DNA of 64,000 nucleotides, from contig NZ_CP094288.1 in NCBI RefSeq assembly GCF_022693705.1, positions 176,356-240,355 on the forward strand, written 5' to 3'. The notes under the pieces were generated by a model. That model ran no database searches. It was not told where the DNA came from and saw nothing but the letters and a program-made list of their open reading frames with translations. Shown here piece by piece: positions 9,076-16,308 of this stretch; position 1 is the first letter of the stretch; each line of letters begins with the position of its first letter. This stretch comes from Infirmifilum sp. NZ (GTDB taxonomy: Archaea; Thermoproteota; Thermoprotei; Thermofilales; Thermofilaceae). The position numbers were made by a program, and so were the translations under genes.

Positions 9076-9276
9076 GTGGCAGACTTAGCGCAGGTGACTG
9101 TAAACGTCGCTTTGCTGGGGTTCCAGCTCTACGCCGTGCTAAACCCGATCAGCGTGATACCGACTTTTATGAGCCTGATGGGTGATAGGGGCAAGGATGA
9201 GAAGGCTGTAGCCGTGCGGAGGGCAAGCCTTTACGCCGCCGCTCTCACGGCGGTCTTCGCCGTCTTGGGGGAGCAA
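9076..9276 (+). pseudogene. marC: Truncated MarC/UPF0056-family membrane protein
   Basis: The first 65 or so codons match the MarC family: a first helix with LYAVLNPISVIPTFMSLM and a second helix ending in VFAVLGEQ. MarC proteins are usually about 200 residues with six helices. Here the family sequence ends near 9273 and the frame runs on through unrelated, T-rich DNA to a stop at 9427-9429. The N-terminal third therefore survives with its promoter while the rest is gone. The break lies about 130 nt before the proposed left end of the TnpB-bearing element, so the truncation may result from its arrival or from a linked deletion. The missing part is not found after the element's right end. Confidence 0.75.
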
Positions 9277-9405
9277 TTGTATTTTTTAACTTTTCCCTTG
9301 TTTCCTCCCGTGCTCGATTCGCCTTCCCTTGCTCCCGAGAGCTTGGAGTGGGGTTGTGGGAAGGTGTTCGAGCAACGCCTACACGCCTCCACGGCTACTA
9401 TTAGC

Positions 9406-9430
9406 CACAGCCTGTGTGAACGCCTATAAT
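9406..9430 (+). promoter_or_regulatory. Palindromic operator plus TATA box of the wHTH gene, copy A
   Basis: A perfect 11-bp palindrome CACAGCCTGTG (9406-9416) lies 7 nt upstream of a CTATAAT box (9424-9430), about 25 nt before the start at 9450-9453. The homologous gene at 42.8 kb has CACATCCTGTG at the same place. This suggests autoregulation by the encoded winged-helix protein (inference). Confidence 0.5.
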
Positions 9431-9452
9431 TCCCTTCTCACGTCTAGCGGTG

Positions 9453-9797
9453 ATGGTCGAGGTCAGCGCCGAGGTGTGGGAGAGTGCCGCGGGGTGGCTT
9501 GAGCTGACAGGCCTCGCTAGGACGCTCTGGCGCCTGCGCGAGCCTAAGCCAGTCAGCAGGACCTTCGCCACGAGGAACATCAGGCACACAGCCAGCGCCC
9601 TCGAGAGGCTCCGCTCAGCGGGCTTCGTCAAGGAGGCTGTGGTCGGCGACGTGAGTTACGTCTACCTGACGGAGAGAACCTGCGGTCTCCTCTTGTTGCT
9701 CGGCTACAGCCCTGAGGGGCTGGCCTGCGGCGAGGTTGCCTTAAGGTTTATTCGACGCGGAGCCTCATCTGCCTTCTGTAGAGCATCACCGTGGTGA
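9453..9797 (+). CDS. Small winged-helix DNA-binding protein, copy A
   Basis: I do not recognise a named family. The protein (about 114 residues) contains a compact winged-helix pattern: a first helix (TGLARTLWRLREP), a middle stretch (TRNIRHTASALERLRSAG) and a beta wing ending VGDVSYVYLTER. The region is clearly homologous, in protein and DNA, to the gene at 42505-42768. Compared with that copy it has about 16 extra residues (LLLLLGYSPEGLACGE region) bounded by a repeated cctgcgg, then a different tail, so its C-terminus may be damaged. ATG 9453 follows GTG 9450; a TATA box 26 nt upstream implies a leaderless mRNA. The protein is probably the regulator of the mobile element. Confidence 0.6.
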   Translation: MVEVSAEVWESAAGWLELTGLARTLWRLREPKPVSRTFATRNIRHTASALERLRSAGFVKEAVVGDVSYVYLTERTCGLLLLLGYSPEGLACGEVALRFIRRGASSAFCRASPW

Positions 9798-9837
9798 TAT
9801 GCGAGCACATCCTCGCCTCCTCGCGAGCTTGCTCTCA

Positions 9838-9975
9838 CTACTCTTTACTCTCCTCAGGCGAGAGCGCCCACAGAGCCTTCTCAGCGAGCGAGACGGTGAC
9901 GCCGGCGGGGTGCGGCTTCCCTTTTCAGGAAGCCGTAGTCCAGCAGACTCAGGTGGTCCTCCAGCTTAGTTGCCT
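9838..9975 (-). pseudogene. Remnant of a small HTH-type regulator
   Basis: On the minus strand two frames join into one plausible regulator end: ATKLEDHLSLLDYGFLKREA, then after an extra C in a CCCC run, AGVTVSLAEKALWALSPEES and a stop at 9838. The pattern resembles the winged-helix end of small archaeal regulators. A TAG precedes the first part and no start codon is left. I see no other coding signal between 9798 and 10126 apart from a TATA-like GGATATAAGG at 10034-10043. Confidence 0.4.
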
Positions 9976-10126
9976 AAGTAAAAGTCTGCTCCTGTTTGCT
10001 GTGTTTTCACTTTCGGCGTTTATTTTCGGCGCAGGGATATAAGGCCGCGTAGCGCATCTATGTGCGGGGCTCAAGCGCGGACAGGACCCGGGGCCACAGT
10101 GCGCCAGGCTCCCTGGAGGTGGGAGC

Positions 10127-11527
10127 GTGAGCAGAGGGAATGGTGAGGGGAGCGGCGAGGGACTGGCCGAGGCCTACAGGGTGTGGAGGATCAAGACTAG
10201 CAATGAAGAGAGGCTGAGGCTTCAGCGGCTGTACGCGAGGCTGTCGAGCGCGGTCAGGGAGGCGTGCAGGAGCCTCGAGGAGAGGCACGGCGAGGCCTTC
10301 AGGGAGGAGCCTGAGAGGTTCAGCGAAGAGCTGATCGGGGAGGCTTCAAAGATTGCGGGGTTGCCAAAGAACCTCTTCTGGTACGCCACGGAGTGGCGAA
10401 ACATGGTCGCGGAGGCCAGGGGGAAGTCTAAGAGGCGGAGCAGGTTCATGCCTCCGCCGATGCCGCTACTGGTCAGGGTGGTTAACAGTGGCGAGAGGCT
10501 TCACGGCAACACCGCTGCTGTAGTGGTGCTTGACGCCTCTAGAGGCGAGCTCCGCGTTCCCAGTGTGAACCTCAGCGTAAGGCTGAGGCCATCGCTGGTC
10601 AAAGCGGTGCTAGAGGACGTACAGAGGTTTGGCGACGTTAAGCTGACCTTGCAGCTAACGGCGAGAGGTAGGCTGAGGCTAGTGGCGCACCGCAAGGTTA
10701 GGCGGGCGTGGTGGGACGGCAACAATAAGCTGGCCGTCATAGCGTTGGACGTGAACTCGAGCCACGGGCTCTACCTGATGGCCTTCGCCTTCGACAGCGA
10801 AGCCAGGCTGGTGGCTCAGCGCGTCTTCAAGCCGCCAAACGCCACGTTGCTGAGGCTCCTCGCCGCCTTGATGACTAGCTACTCCGAGGTTAAGAGCTGG
10901 AGTGAGACCGTAGAGAGGTTCAGGCAAGAGAGGGACATAAAAGAGCTGCGGAGAACGGGCTACGCTGTGGAGGAGGCGCTGCGGCTCGCTGAGAGGCTGA
11001 GGGCGAAGGTGAACCTGACCCCCGAGAGGGCTGAGCGCATAGCTAGTCAGGCCCTCAGGAAGGTGAGGAAGCTCAACGACGATTGGGTCAGAGGCGTGCT
11101 CAGGGAGGTTAGGAGCCTGGTTAGAAAGCTCAGGGACCAAGGCTACCTCGTCGTCATCGTAGCGGACGTGCCCCGGGCCGAGTCCCTCAGGGGCTCAGAG
11201 CTACAGAGGACGCTGCTCAGAGTGGCGAGCAGACTGGAGAACATGGCCTGGTACGAGGGCGCCAAGTGGTTCCAGCCGGAGAACAATGTCAGTGGCAAGC
11301 GGTGCCCCGTCTGCGGCTCGTGGGGCGTGGAGGTGAGGAAGCGCTACTACCGATGCCCTAAATGTGGCTTGGAGTGGACCAGGGACTGGGCCGCAGCGTT
11401 CAACGCCACAAAGCTCCTTCTCGGAAAAATCCTCAAAGCGGAGGAGCAACTCGAGGCGTTGCAGAGCTGGCTCAGCCAGCACCCCAGAGCCCCGACCCAC
11501 GGCACAAGAGACAGGCCAGTGCACTAG
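10127..11527 (+). CDS. tnpB: TnpB-like (IS605 OrfB/IS1341 family) RNA-guided nuclease homologue
   Basis: Member of the TnpB family (ancestor of Cas12), 466 residues, longer than the common length of about 400. RuvC motif I is seen as IALDVN (D208). The zinc ribbon is complete (C393-x2-C396 and C410-x2-C413, in CPVCG and YRCPKCG). RuvC motif III is RDWAAAFNAT (D420). Motif II, usually VVEDL with the catalytic Glu, reads IVADVP, placing A346 where Glu is expected. The protein may thus be a weak or dead nuclease, or use a shifted acid such as E352. GTG 10127 has a good GGAGGT site 7-12 nt upstream. No tnpA is nearby. A conserved RNA-like repeat follows within 220 nt. Confidence 0.85.
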   Translation: MSRGNGEGSGEGLAEAYRVWRIKTSNEERLRLQRLYARLSSAVREACRSLEERHGEAFREEPERFSEELIGEASKIAGLPKNLFWYATEWRNMVAEARGKSKRRSRFMPPPMPLLVRVVNSGERLHGNTAAVVVLDASRGELRVPSVNLSVRLRPSLVKAVLEDVQRFGDVKLTLQLTARGRLRLVAHRKVRRAWWDGNNKLAVIALDVNSSHGLYLMAFAFDSEARLVAQRVFKPPNATLLRLLAALMTSYSEVKSWSETVERFRQERDIKELRRTGYAVEEALRLAERLRAKVNLTPERAERIASQALRKVRKLNDDWVRGVLREVRSLVRKLRDQGYLVVIVADVPRAESLRGSELQRTLLRVASRLENMAWYEGAKWFQPENNVSGKRCPVCGSWGVEVRKRYYRCPKCGLEWTRDWAAAFNATKLLLGKILKAEEQLEALQSWLSQHPRAPTHGTRDRPVH

Positions 11528-11661
11528 AGGCAGGCCACCAGGCCCCGGCCCCAGTTCCCGGCACGGCCTACAGGCCGCCCGCCGGGTGCCGCGCGCGGCG
11601 CGATGAGGCTGAGAGGCGCCGAGGCTAAAGCCCCGCCGCACAGCCCAAGCAAGCTGGCGGG

Positions 11662-11744
11662 GCGGTCCGAAGGCGCGGAGCCCATGAGTACCCCGAAGAG
11701 GGGGCCCCGGATCAGTGAAGGGGTGGATGAGCCAGGCGCGGCCA
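11662..11744 (+). ncRNA. Conserved right-end repeat / possible guide-RNA scaffold, copy A
   Basis: About 76 nt here match 40612-40695 (minus strand) with roughly 7 differences. The core reads CCCATGAGTA, a stem CCCC-GAAGA-GGGG, then AGTGAAGGGGTGGATGAGC. In copy B the stem is CTCC/GGGG, which still pairs through a G-U wobble. The position 3' of tnpB and at the element end is where the omega-RNA (reRNA) scaffold and right end of IS200/IS605 elements lie, so a guide would be read from bases after about 11744. This role is inference from position and conservation. Confidence 0.5.
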
Positions 11745-11832
11745 TCAGCGCTGAGATGATCCACTCAGCCCTTTTAGAGTGGGGGCTTTTCGCAAGGTAA
11801 AGAATATTTCTCAGCCTAACGCTGTAAGCGCG

Positions 11833-12657
11833 ATGGCGGACGAAAAGCCTGTCCGCTTTAGCAGCGGGCTAGAAACGGTCGTTCGGGCTTGGCGGCCACG
11901 AGAGGCTTCGAAGGCCGTTGTCGTTGGGGTTCACGGGTTCGCGGAGCACAGCGGGAGGTACGAGCACTTCGGCGCTTACCTCGCCGAAAAGGGGTTCTCG
12001 CTCTACATGTACGATCTCCGCGGCCACGGCCTGTCGAAGAGCGAGAGAGGGTACGTCGAATCCTTCAACGACTTCGTACGCGACACGATCTCCTTCATCA
12101 GCTACGTGAAGGAGGAAGCTAGGATCCCCCGAGTGTTCCTCTTCGGGCACAGCATGGGCGGGCTCATAGCAGTCCACGTCGCCGGGTCCCTTGTTGAGGA
12201 GCTAAGGGGGCTCGTTACGAGCGGAGCCGCCCTAGAGGTCAGGACGACTTTCACCCAAAGGATGCTGCTCAGCGTTCTAGGAATGTTCTCGCCCAGGAAG
12301 AGGCTCCCGCTCCCAGTGAGCACCGAGTGCCTTACACACGACGAGGAGGTTGTCAAGCGCTACCTCAGCGACCCCCTGGTTTTTAAGGACCCCACTGTGA
12401 GGTTGCTGGTGGAGTTCGGGAGAGGCGTGTCCCAGGCTTGGAGGAGCGTAGAATCCATCAAATGCCCTGCCCTCGTGCTCCACGGAAAGGAGGACTGCCT
12501 TGTGCCTCCAAGCGCGTCTCAAAGGCTCTACGAGAAGCTTCGAGTCGCCGACAAAACCCTCAGGTTGTACGAGGGCCTAAAGCACGAGATCCTTAACGAG
12601 TCCCAGTGGCGTACGGTGGCGGACGACATAGCTAGGTGGCTCGAAGAGCACCTCTAG
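11833..12657 (+). CDS. Alpha/beta hydrolase, monoacylglycerol lipase/lysophospholipase type
   Basis: Cytoplasmic serine hydrolase of 274 residues. The oxyanion region HGFAEHSGRYEH, the YDLRGHGLS strand and the nucleophile elbow GHSMGG (S107) are those of the lysophospholipase/MGLL group. The acid is probably the Asp in GKEDCLVPP and the base the His in GLKHEILNES. ATG 11833 is chosen because the preceding 18 codons have no family character and come from the AT-rich upstream stretch. It may hydrolyse monoacylglycerols or other carboxyl esters; the natural substrate is unknown. A T6 run follows the stop. Confidence 0.88.
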   Translation: MADEKPVRFSSGLETVVRAWRPREASKAVVVGVHGFAEHSGRYEHFGAYLAEKGFSLYMYDLRGHGLSKSERGYVESFNDFVRDTISFISYVKEEARIPRVFLFGHSMGGLIAVHVAGSLVEELRGLVTSGAALEVRTTFTQRMLLSVLGMFSPRKRLPLPVSTECLTHDEEVVKRYLSDPLVFKDPTVRLLVEFGRGVSQAWRSVESIKCPALVLHGKEDCLVPPSASQRLYEKLRVADKTLRLYEGLKHEILNESQWRTVADDIARWLEEHL

Positions 12658-12668
12658 AAAACACACGC

Positions 12669-12674
12669 TTTTTT
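12669..12674 (+). terminator. T-run terminator after the hydrolase gene
   Basis: Six consecutive T residues 12 nt after the stop codon, the usual form of an archaeal transcription terminator. The next gene remnant starts shortly after. Confidence 0.5.
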
Positions 12675-12698
12675 AGCCTGGTTATTGAACTGTTGATT

Positions 12699-12933
12699 AT
12701 GGGAGCCAACTTCGGGGAGGACTTGGAAAGAGTACTTGGAGCGATACGCGACCACCGCCCCTGGATGCTAATGCGCTGAGGGAGAAGACGGGGCTGCCTC
12801 GTGAAAAGGTCGATCTCCTCCTCATAATACTCCGCGACCTGAAGAGGGTAGGGTACGCTCCTGTCCCCGTTGCCTGCACCCGGCGTGCGTGAAGTGCCCT
12901 CTCGCGCGCTCGTGCAAGTTTAGGGAGAGTTAG
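12699..12933 (+). pseudogene. Frameshifted FeoC-like winged-helix/Fe-S regulator
   Basis: Three frames join into one small protein. Frame 1 starts at ATG 12699 (MGANFGEDLERVLGAIRDHRP). After one extra C in a CCCC run the next frame reads LDANALREKTGLPREKVDLL and on to LRDLKRVGY. After a one-base loss near 12880 a third frame reads HPACVKCPLARSCKFRES and stops at 12931-12933. The C-x2-C-x5-C cluster after a winged helix is the layout of FeoC-like regulators, which sense iron or redox state. No feoAB genes lie in the window. Either the gene is dead or two homopolymer-type base errors exist in the sequence. Confidence 0.65.
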
Positions 12934-13016
12934 GAGCGCTTACCTTGAGCCCTACCGGTTGCTGAAATTGCGCCTTGTATCAATACCGTTATATTAAGGT
13001 TTTTGGAACAGGTCTC

Positions 13017-13421
13017 GTGGTGGAGCTCGCCGAGCTTAAGGAGGGACTAAAGAGGGTTTTGCTCAGAGAGGGTAACGTGATCTACGCCGTATTGTTCGGG
13101 TCCGCGGCGAGGGGGGAAATGCGGGAGGACAGCGACGTTGACCTCGCCGTGAAGTTTCGAATAAAGCCGGATTTGGTGGAGCTGGGGAGGCTCTCCGCAG
13201 AGCTAGAGTCCGAAGTTGGGTTTCCCGTCCACATAGTCGACCTTGACGATGCCCCTCCACCGCTTCGCTACGAGATCTTCAAGGAGGGGGTGGTTGTGAT
13301 TGTGCGGGACGAGACACTACTGGCGGAGGATAAGGCTAGGGCGATCATGGAGTTCCTGGACTTTAAGTACCACTACGATGCCATGGCTAGGGGGATGTTG
13401 GAGGCGATCAAACGTGCCTAG
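13017..13421 (+). CDS. MNT-type nucleotidyltransferase (antitoxin of HEPN/MNT pair 1)
   Basis: Minimal nucleotidyltransferase with the defining motif GSAARGEMREDSDVDLAV (GSxARG plus DxD). In HEPN/MNT modules the MNT partner AMPylates the HEPN RNase and silences it. GTG 13017 is chosen because the TTATATTAAG box at 12989-12998 lies about 26 nt upstream; a TTG at 12975 is also in frame but overlaps the promoter. The gene overlaps the HEPN gene by 8 nt, so both are translated from one message. Confidence 0.85.
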   Translation: MVELAELKEGLKRVLLREGNVIYAVLFGSAARGEMREDSDVDLAVKFRIKPDLVELGRLSAELESEVGFPVHIVDLDDAPPPLRYEIFKEGVVVIVRDETLLAEDKARAIMEFLDFKYHYDAMARGMLEAIKRA

Positions 13422-13842
13422 CCCAGGCCTGGTAGGCAGGGTGGAGAGGTTTAAGAGGGCTGTGCTGCGGTTGGTTAAGGTAAGGGAGATGAGCAAGGAA
13501 GAGTTTCTCAGCAACCCTCTGGTTATCGACGCCACCGAAAGGAACTTTCAAGTGGCTATAGAGGCCCTGCTGGACGTGGGAAGCTTCATAATATCTAAGA
13601 AGGGGTGGCCGACGCCGTCGAGGTACCAGGAGATCGGTAGGGAGCTGGCTGACCAGGGGGTCCTCACACTCGAGGAGGGCAAAAGGCTTTCCTCCATGGC
13701 AGGTCTGCGAAATATACTTGTCCACGTCTACGCGCAGGTGGATCACGAGAGGCTCTACTCACTCCTGTGGCGGGTGGAGGAGCTGGAGGAGATCATGAGA
13801 AAGCTCCTGGACTACATAGAAAAGGAAGGCTTAGACCCCTGA
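13414..13842 (+). CDS. HepT/DUF86-type HEPN toxin (pair 1)
   Basis: All-helical HEPN-domain protein of 142 residues with the RNase motif R-x4-H seen as RNILVH followed by VYAQVD, the DUF86/HepT consensus. It would be an RNA-cutting toxin held off by the preceding nucleotidyltransferase. GTG 13414 overlaps the upstream stop by 8 nt; longer frames upstream are out-of-frame readings of the partner gene. This is the best preserved HepT in the window. Confidence 0.85.
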   Translation: MPSPGLVGRVERFKRAVLRLVKVREMSKEEFLSNPLVIDATERNFQVAIEALLDVGSFIISKKGWPTPSRYQEIGRELADQGVLTLEEGKRLSSMAGLRNILVHVYAQVDHERLYSLLWRVEELEEIMRKLLDYIEKEGLDP

Positions 13843-13965
13843 GCCTCTTCAGGGCGTTCCCAACATTAAGGGAAGCAAATGTGTCAAGTGATGCCGGGAC
13901 ACTGACCGTTTTTCACAAAGTTTTTGAAACAGTTTCGAACCTCAGAACCTAGGAAGCACTACCGG

Positions 13966-14460
13966 GTGTGCCGCGTGCAACAGCCGTACGAGAAGGTCCT
14001 CAACGTGCTCCTTGAGAGCCTAAGGAAGCGCTTCGACTTGGTGAGCGTCGTAGTTTACGGCTCCGTTGCTAGAGGGGAGGCGAGGAAAGACAGCGACATC
14101 GACATACTCATCGTGGCCGACAACCTTCCTGAGGACAGGTACTTGAGGTACAGGATGTTCGAGGAGGCCGAAAAGGAGGTAGAGGGCATCCTGAGTGAGC
14201 TCAGGAAGGAAGGGTACAGCGCCTTCATAAGCCCGATAATTAAGTCGAGGGAGGAGGCATCGAAGATGACACCGCTCTACCTGGACATGGTTGAAGACGC
14301 CGTCATCCTCTTCGACAGGGACGGCTTTTTCGCTGGTATCCTGGCGCGCCTGAGGAGGAGGCTTGAGGAGCTGAAAGCTAGGAGGGTGAGAATCGGGAAG
14401 ATGTGGTACTGGGTGCTCAAGGAGGAGTACCGCTTCGGCGAGGTGATAGAGATTGAATAA
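13966..14460 (+). CDS. MNT-type nucleotidyltransferase domain protein (pair 2)
   Basis: Nucleotidyltransferase with YGSVARGEARKDSDIDILIV and a C-terminal helical part rich in Lys/Arg (LRRRLEELKARRVRIGKMWY). It is larger than the first MNT protein and has the extra C-terminal helix of the archaeal NT/HEPN pair type. The start is uncertain: GTG 13966 or 13975 gives a compact N-terminus, while TTG 13924 adds 14 codons with no family character. It overlaps the HEPN gene after it by 8 nt. Confidence 0.82.
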   Translation: MCRVQQPYEKVLNVLLESLRKRFDLVSVVVYGSVARGEARKDSDIDILIVADNLPEDRYLRYRMFEEAEKEVEGILSELRKEGYSAFISPIIKSREEASKMTPLYLDMVEDAVILFDRDGFFAGILARLRRRLEELKARRVRIGKMWYWVLKEEYRFGEVIEIE

Positions 14461-14872
14461 TGTTGAGATGGCCAGAGCTTACCTGGAGGAGGCTCTCAGG
14501 AGGATCAAGACCGCCGAGAGGGCCTTCGAGGAGGGCGGCTACGCCTACTGCATAAGGCAGTGCCAAGAGGCCGTCGAGCTATCCTTGAAGGCGGCCCTAA
14601 GGTATGTTGGGATAGAGCCACCGAAGTGGCACGACGTGGGCCCGATCCTCATCGAGAACAGAGACCGGTTCCCCGACTGGTTCCAGGCAGAGATAGAGGA
14701 AGTAGCCTCCACCTCAAGGTGGCTCAGGAGGGAGAGGGAGCCAAGCATGTACGGCGACGAGGAGACAGGCCTACCGCCTCAGAGGATTTACACGCGAAGC
14801 TACGCGCAGAGGGCACTCTTAGAATCCAGAAAAGTCGTAGACATAGTCTTGAAGCTTGTTCCACCCCCTTAG
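14453..14872 (+). CDS. HEPN domain protein (pair 2)
   Basis: HEPN-family helical protein of 139 residues. The pattern MARAYLEEALRRIKTAERAF, then YAYCIRQCQEAVELSLKAAL and a WHDVG segment is that of the broad HEPN (PF05168-type) group rather than DUF86. An H-D pair in PKWHDVGP takes the place where the R-x4-H toxin motif would be, so RNase activity is not certain. The TTG start at 14453 overlaps the partner stop; ATG 14468 is an alternative. It works with the preceding nucleotidyltransferase. Confidence 0.82.
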   Translation: MNNVEMARAYLEEALRRIKTAERAFEEGGYAYCIRQCQEAVELSLKAALRYVGIEPPKWHDVGPILIENRDRFPDWFQAEIEEVASTSRWLRREREPSMYGDEETGLPPQRIYTRSYAQRALLESRKVVDIVLKLVPPP

Positions 14873-14995
14873 CAGTCCCCTTCCACTTGGAGCATCCTTG
14901 AAATCCTCAGCGTACCAAGGCAGTCTTCAAGCGAGATCGAGGATCCGCGTGAGGAGCACGAAATGAAGCTGATAGTTGGAGGAGGCGATAGAGGA

Positions 14996-15337
14996 TCAAA
15001 TCAATAGTTCAATGACTTTTCCCCTTCTTAAAAACGGCTCGGCCTCGTCTGGGGTCACCAAGTGTATCTCGAAGGGGTGGTAGTGCGGCAACCCGCATCT
15101 CTCCTCCACTAGCGCCTTTATCCTTGCCCTTTCGAGGTGCGATCTTGGGAGCTCTTGGGCTACCACGAGTATATCCACGTCGCTGGAGCCGACAGCTTTT
15201 CCTGAGACGACGCTACCGAAAACGTATATTTTCGCCTCAGGCAAAAGCTCTCTAATAGCCCTCGCGATGGCCTCCGCGTACTTTGTCCAGTCCCTCAGCA
15301 TTCTAGCCCTCTCAACCATCACCTCTGAGACACTCAT
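14996..15337 (-). CDS. MNT-type nucleotidyltransferase (pair 3)
   Basis: Short nucleotidyltransferase of 113 residues with FGSVVSGKAVGSSDVDILVV, a normal GS..(S/A)xG plus DxD core. It follows a HEPN gene with a 4-nt ATGA overlap, the reverse gene order of pairs 1 and 2. The C-terminus (HPFEIHLVTPDEAEPFLRRG) is shared with archaeal MNT proteins. Probable antitoxin that modifies the HEPN partner. Confidence 0.83.
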   Translation of the reverse strand: MSVSEVMVERARMLRDWTKYAEAIARAIRELLPEAKIYVFGSVVSGKAVGSSDVDILVVAQELPRSHLERARIKALVEERCGLPHYHPFEIHLVTPDEAEPFLRRGKVIELLI

Positions 15338-15714
15338 TTCCTCACCAGCTCTAAGACCTCTTTAGCCAGCTTTATCGCATCCTCAGCGTCCTCCTGGGTG
15401 AATTGGCTGGTTGAGTACCTAGCGGTGAAGTATGCGTCCTCTAAAGCTATCAGCCTGGCCCTGTTGGCCCTCACGAAGTCCTCTATATCTTTCCTCCCGA
15501 GGTGCTTAGATATCTCCGAGAGCAGCACCCTGATGCTATGGGTCCTAGGGTAATCTCCAACGGCCTCAAGAAGGACGCTCTTCAGGTAAAGCTGCAGGGA
15601 GATTTCGGCTAAAAACGCCGCGGCATCGTATGCACCGCTGCGCAGAGAAGCCTCAGCTTGCTGCAAGAATTCCTCAGACCTCCTCCTGAGGGTGCTAACC
15701 TCATCGAACCTCAT
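15334..15714 (-). CDS. HEPN domain protein (pair 3)
   Basis: HEPN-type helical protein with YDAAAFLAEISLQLYLKSVL and RTHSIRVLLSEI, which are the conserved helices of the family. ATG 15714 is chosen over 15732 because a GTTATAGC box is centred near 15740, 26 nt upstream, giving a leaderless message. It is first in a two-gene operon with the nucleotidyltransferase that follows. It is probably the toxin half; the R-x4-6-H motif is not obvious, though SIR/H residues are near. Confidence 0.8.
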   Translation of the reverse strand: MRFDEVSTLRRRSEEFLQQAEASLRSGAYDAAAFLAEISLQLYLKSVLLEAVGDYPRTHSIRVLLSEISKHLGRKDIEDFVRANRARLIALEDAYFTARYSTSQFTQEDAEDAIKLAKEVLELVRK

Positions 15715-15732
15715 GCTAGGGTACATACACAA

Positions 15733-16283
15733 GGCTCTGCTATAACTTTTAGGTTTTGCCAGTGGGGTTCAAGTAGAGATAAAATCCTTCCCAACCTCGG
15801 GGGACGTTAGGGGCCTTGCAGCAATCGGCAACTTCAACACTAACCGAGCAATTTTGCTTCGCGTCATCCTCTTCACTTCATGCTCGACCCGGATTTTCCT
15901 AAGCCCCGGATCCACTGCGCTACTTGGGGTGTGTTCGAATAACGTCTTTACGCACAGCGATCGCCGCGTTCTGTGTGGGGGGGCTTGCAACCCATCCCTT
16001 GACGCTTATGGTGATACTTGATGTCGGCGGCAAGGAGAGAAATGCGGAGAGACAGCGACAGCGGATGTGCAGGCTACCTTGGGAATGAACAGGAACAGAT
16101 AGGGAAACTAGGCATATCGAAGAGCGAAAAGCGCACCTATGCTTGAAAAGCCAGCAAGGCAATACCGGTATCTTGCTTCCCGGGGATTCTCTTCACTGAG
16201 GCCAAATTTGTTTCTCGACGTAGCGTTTGTGGCAACTGAGAGGAGCAAAATTAAGCGATGCAGTAATTACAGAAAAGCTTATG
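15733..16283. other. Gene-poor stretch with decayed sequence
   Basis: More than 500 bases without an intact gene between the HEPN promoter and the VapB-like gene. The base composition is less GC-rich than its neighbours. The only recognisable content is a short nucleotidyltransferase-motif remnant at about 16015-16070. The open frames here have no family character. Confidence 0.5.
16015..16070 (+). pseudogene. Remnant of an MNT nucleotidyltransferase active-site region
   Basis: The frame reading SAARREMRRDSDSGC closely follows the active-site segment of the intact gene at 13.1 kb (SAARGEMREDSDVDL), with the DxD second Asp lost and no open frame around it. The upstream bases also resemble the preceding beta strand in another frame. 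It is most simply a dead relic of a fourth nucleotidyltransferase gene. Confidence 0.4.
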
Positions 16284-16308
16284 AGTATAATGTGGTATAT
16301 ACCGACTG

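Larger units (their letters stand above)
9403..11744 (+). mobile_element. Proposed 2.3-kb mobile element, copy A (wHTH - TnpB - 3' repeat)
   Basis: I propose this unit by comparing it with 40612-42816 on the other strand. Both begin with a palindromic site, a TATA box and a homologous winged-helix gene, and both end with a conserved segment of about 76 nt. Here the interior carries a decayed gene on the minus strand and a TnpB-like gene. No tnpA (Y1 transposase) is present. I see no target-site duplication, which is normal for IS200/IS605-type movement. The boundaries are where the two copies stop matching by eye, so they are approximate. Confidence 0.5.

Noticed and set aside
11201-11764. 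Minus-strand ORF of 187 codons over the tnpB end and the right-end repeat
   Set aside because: It is the antisense of tnpB and of a structured GC-rich segment; the sequence is Arg/Pro/Gly-rich without any family likeness.
11603-11800. Short ORFs reading EPMSTPKRGPR at both end repeats as a conserved peptide
   Set aside because: The conservation is at DNA level across the whole repeat, including wobble-compatible stem changes; no start or ribosome site supports a peptide, so an RNA or DNA-end role is more likely.
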